Shown here: piece after piece, positions 13,404-20,952 of the stretch
Layout: every line of letters begins with the position of its first letter
How positions within the stretch are numbered: position 1 is the first letter of the stretch
From: CAWJEL01 sp964647255
GTDB lineage: Bacteria > Chloroflexota > Anaerolineae > CG2-30-64-16
DNA length: 40,349 nt
Direction of reading: 5' to 3'
Assembly (NCBI GenBank): GCA_964647255.1
Contig: CAZYGI010000035.1
Span: 1 to 40,349, forward strand
Position numbers and translations under genes: made by a program
The notes under the pieces: generated by a model
The model's input: only the letters and a program-made list of their open reading frames with translations
Told to the model about the DNA's origin: nothing
The model's database searches: none

Positions 13404-14875
13404 CAAGTGATCACCCCACACTCGGCGCCGAGCAAGACGCCATCGGCGATATGCCATACGCCACGCCTTGCGGCGATTCGCAGCAGGCGATCATCGAGTT
13501 GGAATCCGCCCACACCGCCGGTGTCTACCCGAAACGGCCGCTCGCCATCATCCGCGGCCAGGGCGCGCGGGTGTGGGATGCGACCGGCCGCGAGTACATT
13601 GACTGCGTCGGCGGGCAGGGCTCGGCCAACCTCGGCCACGCGCACCCGGCCATCGTTGCGGCCATCACCCGGCAGGCGGGCCAGCTCATCACCTGCCCGG
13701 AGATCTTCTACAACGACCGCCGCGCCGAGTTGCTGGCCGCACTGGCCGCAGTCGCGCCCGGCGGCATGGATCGGGCCTTCCTGTGCAACTCCGGGACCGA
13801 GGCGGTGGAAGCGGCGATCAAGTTCGCCCGGTTGAGCACGGACCGGCCGGGCGTCGTGGCCGCAGTGCGCGGGTTTCACGGCCGGACGATGGGCGCGCTC
13901 TCCGCGACGTGGAACCGGGACTACCGGACGCCGTTCGAGCCGCTGGTGCCCGGCTTCAGCCACGCGCCCTACAACGACCTTGCTGCCCTGGCACAGGCGG
14001 TCACCGATCAGACGGCCGCAGTGCTGCTGGAGGTCGTCCAGGGCGAAGGCGGCGTCCATCCGGGCACGCCGGAGTTCCTGCACGCCGCCCAGGACATCTG
14101 CCGGGCGCGCGGCGCACTGTTAATCCTGGACGAAATCCAGACCGGCTATGGCCGCACCGGCAAGCTCTTCGCCTGCCAGCACCACGATCTCGCGCCCGAC
14201 CTGATGACAGTCGCCAAATCCATGGCCGGCGGCCTGCCGATGGGCGCGTGCCTGATCGGCCCGCGCGTGACCGGGATCCGTCCGATGACGCATGGCAGCA
14301 CCTTCGGCGGCAACCCGCTGGCCTGCGCGGCCGCGCTGGCGACGTTGGAGGCCATGACCTCACCCTTCAACTTCGTTCCAAGCGACCCGCCAGGCATCCT
14401 GAGCGGAGCCGGGGTTGGAGCCCCGGCGCAGTCGAAGGATGCGGCCTTACCGAAAGACCGCTTCGCATCCTTCGACTCCGCTCAGGATGCTCCGCTTGCA
14501 CATTTTCATAGTGAGGAAAGCGAGACCCTGCCGGAGCGCGCGGCCCGTCTCGGCCAACATCTGCAAACACGCCTGCGCGCCATCCACTCGCCCACCATCC
14601 GCGATGTGCGCGGCCTGGGCCTCATGATCGGCATCGAGCTGAAGGTCAAAGTGACACCCATCTTGCAGCGGCTCCAGGCGCTGGGCGTGCTGGCGCTGCC
14701 CGCCGGCTCCACCGTCCTCCGCCTCCTCCCGCCCCTGGTGATCAGCCAGGCGGATTTGGATCGGGTGGTGGCGGCGATTGAGCAAGCGTTGCTGGAAGAA
14801 GCCAAACGACTGGAAGTCCCAAAGGGATGCTTCGCGATCGCAGCTACCTCTACAAAGTCGCCCTTCGGCGACTAG
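13400..14875 (+). CDS. lysJ: LysJ, LysW-aminoadipate semialdehyde aminotransferase, with repeat-derived insert
   Basis: 491 residues from ATG 13400, which overlaps the lysZ stop (ATGA). It is a class III PLP aminotransferase: VGGQGSANLGHAHPA, LCNSGTEAVEAAIKFAR, GFHGRTMGALSAT, LILDEIQTGYGRTGK and VAKSMAGGLPMGA with the PLP lysine, then GSTFGGNPLACAAALATLEAM. It transfers an amino group from glutamate to LysW-AAA semialdehyde. The family is about 395-435 residues. The extra length is an insert of about 55 residues after TLEAM (nt about 14358-14525) that reads a palindromic element (14394-14490) in frame, plus a C-terminal tail (KSPFGD) at repeat DNA. Homologous sequence resumes at PERAARLGQHLQTRL. 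The frame stays open, so the enzyme may be functional. Confidence 0.92.
   Translation: MTSDHPTLGAEQDAIGDMPYATPCGDSQQAIIELESAHTAGVYPKRPLAIIRGQGARVWDATGREYIDCVGGQGSANLGHAHPAIVAAITRQAGQLITCPEIFYNDRRAELLAALAAVAPGGMDRAFLCNSGTEAVEAAIKFARLSTDRPGVVAAVRGFHGRTMGALSATWNRDYRTPFEPLVPGFSHAPYNDLAALAQAVTDQTAAVLLEVVQGEGGVHPGTPEFLHAAQDICRARGALLILDEIQTGYGRTGKLFACQHHDLAPDLMTVAKSMAGGLPMGACLIGPRVTGIRPMTHGSTFGGNPLACAAALATLEAMTSPFNFVPSDPPGILSGAGVGAPAQSKDAALPKDRFASFDSAQDAPLAHFHSEESETLPERAARLGQHLQTRLRAIHSPTIRDVRGLGLMIGIELKVKVTPILQRLQALGVLALPAGSTVLRLLPPLVISQADLDRVVAAIEQALLEEAKRLEVPKGCFAIAATSTKSPFGD
14394..14490. repeat. palindromic element translated inside lysJ
   Basis: GCATCCTGAGCGGAG (14394-14408) is perfectly inverted as CTCCGCTCAGGATGC (14476-14490). 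Inside, AGTCGAAGGATGCG (14430-14443) is inverted as CGCATCCTTCGACT (14464-14477), and CCGGGG...CCCCGG forms a third hairpin at 14409-14426. The whole unit is open in the lysJ frame. It resembles in behaviour the in-frame palindromic elements known from Rickettsia, although sequence relation is not claimed. Confidence 0.85.
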
Positions 14876-14895
14876 CACACTGATTTTGATAAGCC

Positions 14896-14952
14896 GTAGT
14901 AACGACTTCAGTCGTTCGCCGACCGCCCAAATGCGACTGAAGTCGCCACTAC
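14896..14952. repeat. GTAGTAACGACTTCAGTCGTT repeat pair after lysJ
   Basis: GTAGTAACGACTTCAGTCGTT begins at 14896 and an inverted, slightly diverged copy, GCGACTGAAGTCGCCACTAC, lies at 14933-14952. The core ACGACTTCAGTCGT is itself palindromic. The same family forms the array inside the homoaconitase gene (17050-17292) and the three-copy array at 34801-34911. The rest of 14876-15066 holds no gene that I can support. Confidence 0.85.
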
Positions 14953-15066
14953 GATCCATCACATTCTCAATGGCATCGTACTAGAAGACGACTAGATACA
15001 ACCCAACCGGCTAAAGCTTCGATGCCGGGGCCTGCCTGATCACACTTGACGTCTCACGGAGTGATT

Positions 15067-16242
15067 ATGTCTCTCGACAACTACGCCATCATAGACTCCA
15101 CTCTGCGCGAAGGGGAGCAGTTCATCAACGCCGACTTCACGCGCGAGCAGAAGATCCGCATCGCCCATGCGTTGGATGAGTTCGGCGCCGAATACCTGGA
15201 GCTGACCTCGCCGCTGGCGTCGCCGGGGTGCGCCGACGACGTCCGGGCCATCACGCGGCTGGGACTCAAATCCCGCATCCTGACGCACATCCGCTGCCAC
15301 CGCGACGATGCCGCGGTCGCGCTGGACACCGGCGTGGACGGGCTGGATGTGGTGATCGGCACCTCATCGCAACTCCGCCAGTTCAGCCACGGCAAAAGCA
15401 TTGACGAGATCATTGACCTGGCCGCGGAGACGCTCACCTGGATCCGCAGCCAGGCGCCGGACATCGAGCTGCGCTTCAGCACCGAGGACTCCTTCCGCAG
15501 CGACGAGGCCGAGCTGCTGCGCGTCTACCTGGCCGTGGACAAGTTGGGGGTGGTGGACCGCCTCGGCACCGCCGACACCGTTGGGATCGCGACGCCGAAC
15601 CAGGTCTTCCGTCTGGTGAGCACTTTGCGCCGGCTGACCCACTGCGACATCGAGTTTCATGGGCACAACGACTCGGGCTGTGCGGTTGCCAACGCCTTTT
15701 CGGCGCTGGAGGCGGGCGCCACGCACATTGACACCACGATCCTTGGCATCGGCGAGCGCAACGGCATCCCGCCCCTGGGCGGATTCGTCGCCCGGATGTA
15801 CACCTACGACCGGGCCGCCACCCAGGCCAAGTATCGGCTGGAGCGGCTCCGGGCGCTCGACCTGATGGTCGCCGAGATGGTGGCCGTGGACATCCCGTTC
15901 AATAACCAGGTCACCGGTTACTCGGCGTTCACGCACAAAGCCGGCATCCACGCCAAGGCGATCCTCAACGCGCCGGAAACCTACGAGGCGCTGGACCCGC
16001 ACGACTTCGGTCTGACGCGCTACATCTCCATCGCGCACCGGCTCACCGGCTGGAACGCGGTGCGCGCCCGCGCCGATCAGCTCGGCCTGGAGCTGACCGA
16101 TGCCAGGATCAAGACGCTGACCCAACACATCAAAGTGCTCGCCGATGAGCGCGCCCTCACGCTCGATGAGGTGGACAACCTGCTGCGCCAGTGGGCGAAC
16201 GGGCATGAGATTGCGGATTGTGGATTGCGAATTGCGGATTGA
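15067..16242 (+). CDS. homocitrate synthase
   Basis: 391 residues from ATG 15067 with GGAG (15058-15061) 5 nt upstream; a TTG at 15046 would add seven residues. It condenses 2-oxoglutarate with acetyl-CoA to homocitrate, the first committed step of the AAA pathway. The motif IIDSTLREGEQFINADF marks the homocitrate/isopropylmalate synthase family, HGHNDSGCAVANAFSAL carries the metal-binding His pair, and TTILGIGERNGIPPLGGF follows. The EGEQF wording and the context favour homocitrate over isopropylmalate. It has no long C-terminal LeuA-type regulatory domain. Lys feedback inhibition is usual for the family and not shown here. The last residues (HEIADCGLRIAD) are encoded by GGATTGC-type simple repeats (about 16206-16242), an odd tail. 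Confidence 0.92.
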   Translation: MSLDNYAIIDSTLREGEQFINADFTREQKIRIAHALDEFGAEYLELTSPLASPGCADDVRAITRLGLKSRILTHIRCHRDDAAVALDTGVDGLDVVIGTSSQLRQFSHGKSIDEIIDLAAETLTWIRSQAPDIELRFSTEDSFRSDEAELLRVYLAVDKLGVVDRLGTADTVGIATPNQVFRLVSTLRRLTHCDIEFHGHNDSGCAVANAFSALEAGATHIDTTILGIGERNGIPPLGGFVARMYTYDRAATQAKYRLERLRALDLMVAEMVAVDIPFNNQVTGYSAFTHKAGIHAKAILNAPETYEALDPHDFGLTRYISIAHRLTGWNAVRARADQLGLELTDARIKTLTQHIKVLADERALTLDEVDNLLRQWANGHEIADCGLRIAD

Positions 16243-16284
16243 GCACGCCGAGCAAATTCCCAACCATTCAAGGGCAAACCTACC

Positions 16285-17107
16285 ATGACGAAAGTAAAAT
16301 CCGAAATCCGAAATCCGAAATCCGAAATGGGATTCACCTTCGCCCAAAAAACCCTGGCCCGCGCGGCCGATCTGGCCTCGGTTGAAATCGGCCAGATCGT
16401 GGACGCGCGGCCCGACGTGATCTTGAGCCACGACAACACCGCGGCGATCGCCAGGCTTTTCGCCGGCCTGGGCATCGGCCGCGTGGCCTGTCCCGACCGG
16501 CTGGCGATCGTCCTCGACCACGCTGTGCCCGCGCCGACGGCCGAGCACGCGCGGAATCACGCCGAGATCCGCAAGTTCGTCGCCGAGCAGGGGATCACGC
16601 ACTTCTTCGACGCGGGCCGCGGCATCTGCCACCAGGTGATCGGCGAGGAGGCGCTGGTGCTGCCCGGCCAGCTCATCCTGGGTGCGGACAGCCACACCAC
16701 GCACCACGGCTGGCTCGGCGCGTTCGGCGCGGGGATCGGCCGCAGCGAGGCCGCGGCGCTGTGGGCGACCGGCGAACTCTGGCTGCGCGTCCCGGAGACG
16801 ATCCGCGTGGACCTGGTCGGCGCGCTCCCGCCGGGCGTCACCGCCAAGGATCTGGGCCTGTGGCTGCTCAAGCTGCTTGGCCCCGAGGCAGGCATCTACC
16901 GCGCGCTGGAGTTCGGCGGACCGGGGCTGCACACGCTGAGCGTCGAGAGCCGCATGGTCATCCCGAACCTGATGGCCGAGTCGGGCGCCAAGAACGCGTA
17001 TCTGGAGCCGGATGAGGCGGTGTTCGAGTGGCTGGCGCAGCGGCTCAAGGCTTGTAGTAACGACTTTAGTCGTTCGCCGCAGGCCTGTAGTAACGACTTT
17101 AGTCGTT
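16285..17107 (+). CDS. homoaconitase large subunit, N-terminal part up to assembly gap
   Basis: Aconitase-superfamily large subunit (LysT/HacA type) that, with the small subunit, converts homocitrate to homoisocitrate through homoaconitate using a [4Fe-4S] cluster. Visible motifs: VDARPDVILSHDNTAAIARL, the FFDAGRGICHQVIGEE region and LILGADSHTTHHGWLGAFGAG. The start at ATG 16285 adds an N-terminal stretch read from four copies of AAATCCG (16297-16324). ATG 16327 (MGFTFAQKTLA) matches the family start better and is an alternative. After about residue 255 the sequence enters an in-frame 33-bp repeat array (ACSNDFSRSPQ units) in which the assembly breaks (N run). The cluster Cys residues lie after the gap. 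Confidence 0.88.
16297..16324 (+). repeat. four perfect 7-bp repeats at the homoaconitase 5' end
   Basis: AAATCCG is repeated exactly four times and lies between two candidate start codons, ATG 16285 and ATG 16327. Because seven is not a multiple of three, loss or gain of one unit would change the frame from ATG 16285 but not from ATG 16327. Confidence 0.9.
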
Positions 17108-17292
17108 NNNNNNNNNNNNNNNNNNNNNNNNNNNNNNNNNNNNNNNNNNNNNNNNNNNNNNNNNNNNNNNNNNNNNNNNNNNNNNNNNNNNNNNNNNNNN
17201 NNNNNNNACGACTTTAGTCGTTCGCCGCAGGCCTGTAGTAACGACTTTAGTCGTTCGCCGCATCACGGGACGACTGAAGTCGTCACTACAGG
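17050..17292 (+). repeat. 33-bp in-frame repeat array inside homoaconitase gene
   Basis: The unit starts GCTTGTAGTAACGACTTTAG and continues TCGTTCGCCGCAG, 33 bp or eleven codons (ACSNDFSRSPQ). One full unit and most of a second precede the N run, and one partial and one near-complete unit follow it. The array ends with an inverted copy (CGACTGAAGTCGTCACTACAGGC, 17270-17292, given here in two parts: CGACTGAAGTCG and TCACTACAGGC). The N run is exactly 100, a usual placeholder, so the true copy number is unknown. Confidence 0.9.
17108..17207. other. assembly gap (100 N)
   Basis: A run of 100 N inside the 33-bp repeat array. Frame 1 upstream and frame 2 downstream encode the two parts of one protein. 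The frame difference is explained by the placeholder length and need not be a real frameshift. Confidence 0.97.
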
Positions 17293-18520
17293 CATCCGTG
17301 AGCGCCTTGCCGCTGCCGCGCTCTACCCCGACGCGGATGCCACCTACCTGGCGCGCCACACCGTTGACCTGAGCCGGCTTGAGCCGGCCATCGCCACGCC
17401 GCACAACCCGGCGGACGTCGTGCCGCTCTCGCAGGTCGCCGGCACGCGGATTCACCAGGCGTTCATCGGCACCTGCACCAACGGCCGGCTGGAGGATCTT
17501 GCCGCTGCGGCCGAGGCGCTGGTTGGGCCGGACGGCCGTGTGCGCCGCGTCGCCGACGGCACGCGGCTGGTGGTGATCCCCGCGTCGAGCCAGGTGCTGC
17601 AAGATGCGCTGGCCGCGGGCTACATCCGCACCTTCATCGAGGCCGGCGCGATGATCGGCGTGCCCGGCTGCGGGCCGTGCATGGGCAACCACCTCGGCAT
17701 CCCGGCCGCGGGCGAGACGGTGATCAGCACGGCCAACCGCAACTTCAAGGGTCGCATGGGCAACCCCGATGCCGACATCTACCTGTCAAGCCCCGCCGTC
17801 GTCGCCGCGAGCGCTGTCGCAGGGCGGATCGCGGGGCCAGAGGAATTGACAGATCGGCGAATCGGCGAATCTCACAGGGAGGCTGCGCGCTCAGCGAATG
17901 TGCAAAGGAGCCAATCGGCAAGTCCAAATACGGGATACGGAATACGGAATACGCAGGGCGCACCACGCAATCCGCAAACCATGAAATCCAACTTTCCACC
18001 TTCCACCTTCCACCTTCCACCTTCCACCAACACCGGCTGCGCCTGGGTCTACGGCGACGATGTCAACACCGACGTGATCTTTCCCGGCAAATACACCTAC
18101 ACCGTCAAGGCGGAGGCGGAGCTGGCCCAGCACGCGCTGGAAGACCTCGATCCGGGCTTTGCGGCGGCCGTCAAGCCCGGCGACATCATCGTCGCGGGGC
18201 GGAATTGGGGCTGCGGCTCCAGCCGTGAGCAAGCCGTCACGAGTTTGCGCGCAGCGGGGGTTCGGGTTATCATTGCGGCATCCTTCGCAAGGATCTACTT
18301 CCGAAACACCGTCAACAACGGCCTCCTGCCCATCGTTTGCCCCGAGGCGGTTGCGGCCATCGAGTCCGGAGAACGCGTCAGCGTTGACCTGGGCCGCTGC
18401 GTCGTCACATGCGCCGCTGGGGAGTTCTCTTTCCCATCGTTCTCGCCTTCGGTCGCGCGCATCCTGGACGCCGGCGGATTGCTGGAGATGCTGCGCGGCG
18501 TTGACACGTTTACCCGCTGA
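17208..18520 (+). CDS. homoaconitase large subunit C-terminal part joined in frame to small subunit
   Basis: After the repeat array the large subunit resumes at RERLAAAALYPDADATYL. It shows the cluster-binding Cys residues in FIGTCTNGRLEDL and GVPGCGPCMGNHLG, then NRNFKGRMGNPDADIYLSSP. The frame then continues without a stop through about 130 bp of low-complexity DNA into a complete small subunit: VYGDDVNTDVIFPGKYTY, GRNWGCGSSREQAVTSL and FARIYFRNTVNNGLLPIV. A separate small subunit could start at ATG 17981 (MKSNFPPSTF), but its ribosome site is unconvincing; an AAAGGAG lies about 70 nt upstream. Large-small fusions are usual in aconitases but not in bacterial homoaconitases, which have two chains. 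Real fusion, coupled translation and loss of a stop are all possible. Confidence 0.85.
17994..18028 (+). repeat. five perfect 7-bp repeats before the homoaconitase small-subunit domain
   Basis: TTCCACC is repeated five times (17994-18028). It lies between the candidate small-subunit ATG (17981) and the first conserved residues of the domain. A change of one unit would put the small-subunit domain out of frame with both the large subunit and ATG 17981. Confidence 0.9.
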
Positions 18521-18521
18521 C

Positions 18522-18582
18522 ACGTTCGCACGTTTGCACGTTTGCACGTTTCAACGTTCCAACGCGCGAACGTTCAAACGGG
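18522..18582 (+). repeat. ACGTTTGC-type simple repeats between homoaconitase and homoisocitrate dehydrogenase
   Basis: Imperfect eight-base units (ACGTTCGC, ACGTTTGC, ACGTTTGC, ACGTTTCA and so on) fill the spacer up to the ribosome site GGGAGAAAG of the next gene. No gene or terminator is seen in it. Confidence 0.7.
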
Positions 18583-18591
18583 AGAAAGCAT

Positions 18592-19677
18592 ATGCCAACC
18601 ATTTGTCTGATCCCCGGCGACGGCGTCGGCCGTGAGGTGATCCCGGCCGCGGCGCAGGTTCTGGCCCTCGTCCTGCCGGGCGTACGTTTCATCGAGGCCG
18701 ATGCGGGCTGGGATTGCTTCCAGCGCACCGGTGACGCGCTGCCGGAGGCGACGGTGCAAGCCGTGGCCGCGGCCGATGCGACGCTGTTCGGCGCGACGCA
18801 GTCCCCGATGGGGGGCGACCTACCCTCCCGCCCAACCTCCCCTCTCCTCGTAAGATCGCTCGCATCCCGCGCAGCGGGAGAGGGGTCGGGGGTGAGGTAT
18901 CGCAGCCCGATCCTGACGCTGCGCCGGCAGTTCGACCTCTACGCCAACCTGCGGCCGACGCGCACCCTGACGCCGGGCGGCCGGCCGGTGGACCTGCTGA
19001 TCGTTCGCGAGAACACCGAAGGCCTCTACAGCGGCCGGGAGCGCCGCGAGGACGCCGACACCGCCATCGCCGAACGCGTCATCACCCGCCGCGCCAGCGA
19101 GCGCATCGCTCGGGCGGCGTTCGAGCAAGCGCGCAAACGCTCCCCGCTCTCCGCTCCACGCTCTCCGCTTGTCACCATCGTCCACAAAGCCAATGTGCTG
19201 AAGCTGACCGATGGACTGTTCCGGGAGGCGTGCCTGGATGTGGCACGCGACTACCCTGACGTCCGCGTCGAGGAGATGCTGGTGGACGCCGCCGCGATGT
19301 GGCTGGTGAAAGCGCCGGAGCGGTTCGACGTCATGGTGACCACCAACCTGTTCGGCGACATCCTCTCGGACCTGGCGGCCGGGCTGATCGGCGGGCTGGG
19401 CGTGGCGCCCTCGGCCAACATCGGCGCGGGCCGGGCAGCCGTGTTCGAGCCGGTGCACGGCAGCGCGCCCGACATCGCCGGCCGCGGCATCGCCAACCCG
19501 GTCGGCGCGATCCTCAGTGCAGCGCTGCTGCTGGAACACCTGGGGGAAAGCTGGGCCGCGGCCCGGGTGGAACGCGTCGTGGCCGAGGTGGTCGCCGCCG
19601 GCATCGTCACCGCCGACCTGGACGGCGCCGCGAACACGCAGCAGGTCACCGACGCGATTTGCGACCGGCTGCAATGA
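18592..19677 (+). CDS. homoisocitrate dehydrogenase with two repeat-derived inserts
   Basis: 361 residues, ATG 18592 with GGGAGA upstream. It is a beta-decarboxylating dehydrogenase that oxidises homoisocitrate to 2-oxoadipate with NAD. Motifs: ICLIPGDGVGREVIPAA, RSPILTLRRQFDLYANLRPT, VRENTEGLYSG, IVHKANVLKLTDGLFREAC, VEEMLVDAAAMWLVKAPE, TNLFGDILSDLAAGLIGGLG and FEPVHGSAPDIAGRGIANP. The context in the LysW cluster separates it from leuB. Between GATQSP and YRSPILTL, where relatives have a few residues, lies GDLPSRPTSPLLVRSLASRA and more, read from a CCCCTCTCC/GGAGAGGGG palindrome. A second short insert, SPLSAPRSPL, lies just before VTIVHKANV. The active-site segments are intact, so function is likely kept. 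Confidence 0.92.
   Translation: MPTICLIPGDGVGREVIPAAAQVLALVLPGVRFIEADAGWDCFQRTGDALPEATVQAVAAADATLFGATQSPMGGDLPSRPTSPLLVRSLASRAAGEGSGVRYRSPILTLRRQFDLYANLRPTRTLTPGGRPVDLLIVRENTEGLYSGRERREDADTAIAERVITRRASERIARAAFEQARKRSPLSAPRSPLVTIVHKANVLKLTDGLFREACLDVARDYPDVRVEEMLVDAAAMWLVKAPERFDVMVTTNLFGDILSDLAAGLIGGLGVAPSANIGAGRAAVFEPVHGSAPDIAGRGIANPVGAILSAALLLEHLGESWAAARVERVVAEVVAAGIVTADLDGAANTQQVTDAICDRLQ
18825..18896. repeat. palindromic repeat translated inside homoisocitrate dehydrogenase
   Basis: CCCCTCTCC (18839-18847) and GGAGAGGGG (18877-18885) form the arms, with GGGGGTGAGG following. This wording is that of a very common bacterial intergenic REP-like repeat. Here it is open in the dehydrogenase frame between two conserved motifs. 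Confidence 0.75.
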
Positions 19678-19738
19678 ACCCGTACCGCAATCCGCTGGAT
19701 TGCGCCTGCTCGCACGCCGACCAGCCGGCGGCTTGTGC

Positions 19739-19744
19739 TATATT
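19739..19744 (+). promoter_or_regulatory. possible extended -10 promoter before lysK
   Basis: TGC immediately precedes TATATT (19739-19744), giving a TGn-extended -10 box 47 bp before the lysK ATG. No -35 box is seen. The 113-bp gap between homoisocitrate dehydrogenase and lysK would leave room for a separate promoter, allowing lysK to be made without the attenuated transcript. Confidence 0.35.
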
Positions 19745-19790
19745 TCCACCCGCGTGTCAGTTCCGAACTCTTTACGGGAAAGGCCACCTT

Positions 19791-20855
19791 ATGGATGATG
19801 TATTGTTAGAAGGCGAAACCCTGCTCACCGAACTCGTGCGCATCCACTCCCCATCTGGACAGGAGCGCCGGGCCGTCATGCACCTGATAGACTGGTTTGC
19901 CCGGCACGGGTTCGCCGCCCACCGCGACGCGGCCGGCAACGCGGTGGGCGTGCTGGAAGGGCCGGCGAACGGCGGCCCGGTGCGCGAGGTCGTGCTGCTG
20001 GGACACATTGACACGGTCGCAGGCTTCCCCAGCGTGGTCGTGCGCGAGGGCAAGCTGTACGGCCGCGGCACGGTGGATGCCAAGGGGCCGCTGGCTGCGT
20101 TCGCGGCCGCGGCGGCGATCATCGGGCCGCGGCCAGGCTGGCGACTCGTGGTGGTCGGCGCAGTGGAGGAGGAGACCATCACCTCCCGCGGCGCGCGCCA
20201 TCTCATCGCGCGGCGCCGACCCGATTTCGTCGTCATTGGCGAACCTACCGGCTGGCAGCGGGTGGCGCTGGGCTACAAGGGCCGCCTGCTGGCCGAGGTG
20301 ACGATCCAGCGCCGCATGTCGCACAGCGCAGGCCCGGCCTCGACCGCCGCCGAGCTCGCCTTTGCCTATTGGGCGCAGATCAGCGCACTGGTGGAACAAC
20401 TAAACGTGGAACAGGAGAAGACCTGGGATCAGGTGCAGAGCACCTTGCGAGCCTGCACCTCGTCGGACGACGGCCTGATTGACACCGCGGATCTGCACAT
20501 GGGATTCCGGCTGCCCCCACGGATCAGCCCGGAGGAGATGCAAGCACATCTGCTGGACGCGGACCCCCAGGCGCTCCTGCGGTTCAGCGGCGAGGAACGC
20601 GCCTTCCGCGGCGAAAAGAACACCCCCCTGGTGCGCGCGTTCCTGGCCGCGATCCGTGAGGCGGGCGGCGATCCGAACTTCGTCCTGAAGACCGGGACCT
20701 CGGACATGAATGTCGTCGGCCCGGCGTGGGGCTGCCCGATCCTCGCCTACGGGCCGGGCGACAGCAGCCTGGATCACACGCCGGAGGAGCATGTGCACCT
20801 CGCCGAGTGGCGCCGCGGGGTGGAAGTATTGGTCTCTGCGCTGGCCGCGCTTTGA
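19791..20855 (+). CDS. lysK: LysK, LysW-lysine hydrolase
   Basis: 354 residues from ATG 19791 (MDDVLLEGETLLTELVRIHS) with GGGAAAGG upstream. It is an M20-family metallo-hydrolase: VVLLGHIDTVAGFP (metal His/Asp), GRGTVDAKGPLAAFAAA (bridging Asp), GAVEEETITSRGARHL (catalytic and metal Glu), VIGEPTGW, HSAGP in the dimerisation domain and GTSDMNVVGPAWGCPILAYG. It releases lysine from LysW, the last step of the pathway. The family also includes ArgE, DapE and ornithine-releasing relatives, but gene order decides for LysK. It is the last gene of the cluster; the next gene converges from the other strand. Confidence 0.93.
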   Translation: MDDVLLEGETLLTELVRIHSPSGQERRAVMHLIDWFARHGFAAHRDAAGNAVGVLEGPANGGPVREVVLLGHIDTVAGFPSVVVREGKLYGRGTVDAKGPLAAFAAAAAIIGPRPGWRLVVVGAVEEETITSRGARHLIARRRPDFVVIGEPTGWQRVALGYKGRLLAEVTIQRRMSHSAGPASTAAELAFAYWAQISALVEQLNVEQEKTWDQVQSTLRACTSSDDGLIDTADLHMGFRLPPRISPEEMQAHLLDADPQALLRFSGEERAFRGEKNTPLVRAFLAAIREAGGDPNFVLKTGTSDMNVVGPAWGCPILAYGPGDSSLDHTPEEHVHLAEWRRGVEVLVSALAAL

Positions 20856-20952
20856 CGGTGCCGGGGAGAGCGCAAGAAGGGGGTATTCTGCCCGCCGAGG
20901 GCAACCCAAACGCCCCCTTCCGAAAATGCCACGATGCGCCGGCCACGGGCCC

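Noticed and set aside
12277..14956. A CRISPR array or insertion sequence behind the many repeats in the lysine operon
   Set aside because: Repeats are palindromic or simple and lack spacer-repeat regularity, and no transposase gene is present in the window.
17050..17292. A true frameshift in homoaconitase
   Set aside because: The frame change across the gap depends only on the 100-N placeholder. Both sides read the same eleven-codon repeat in frame with the conserved domain.
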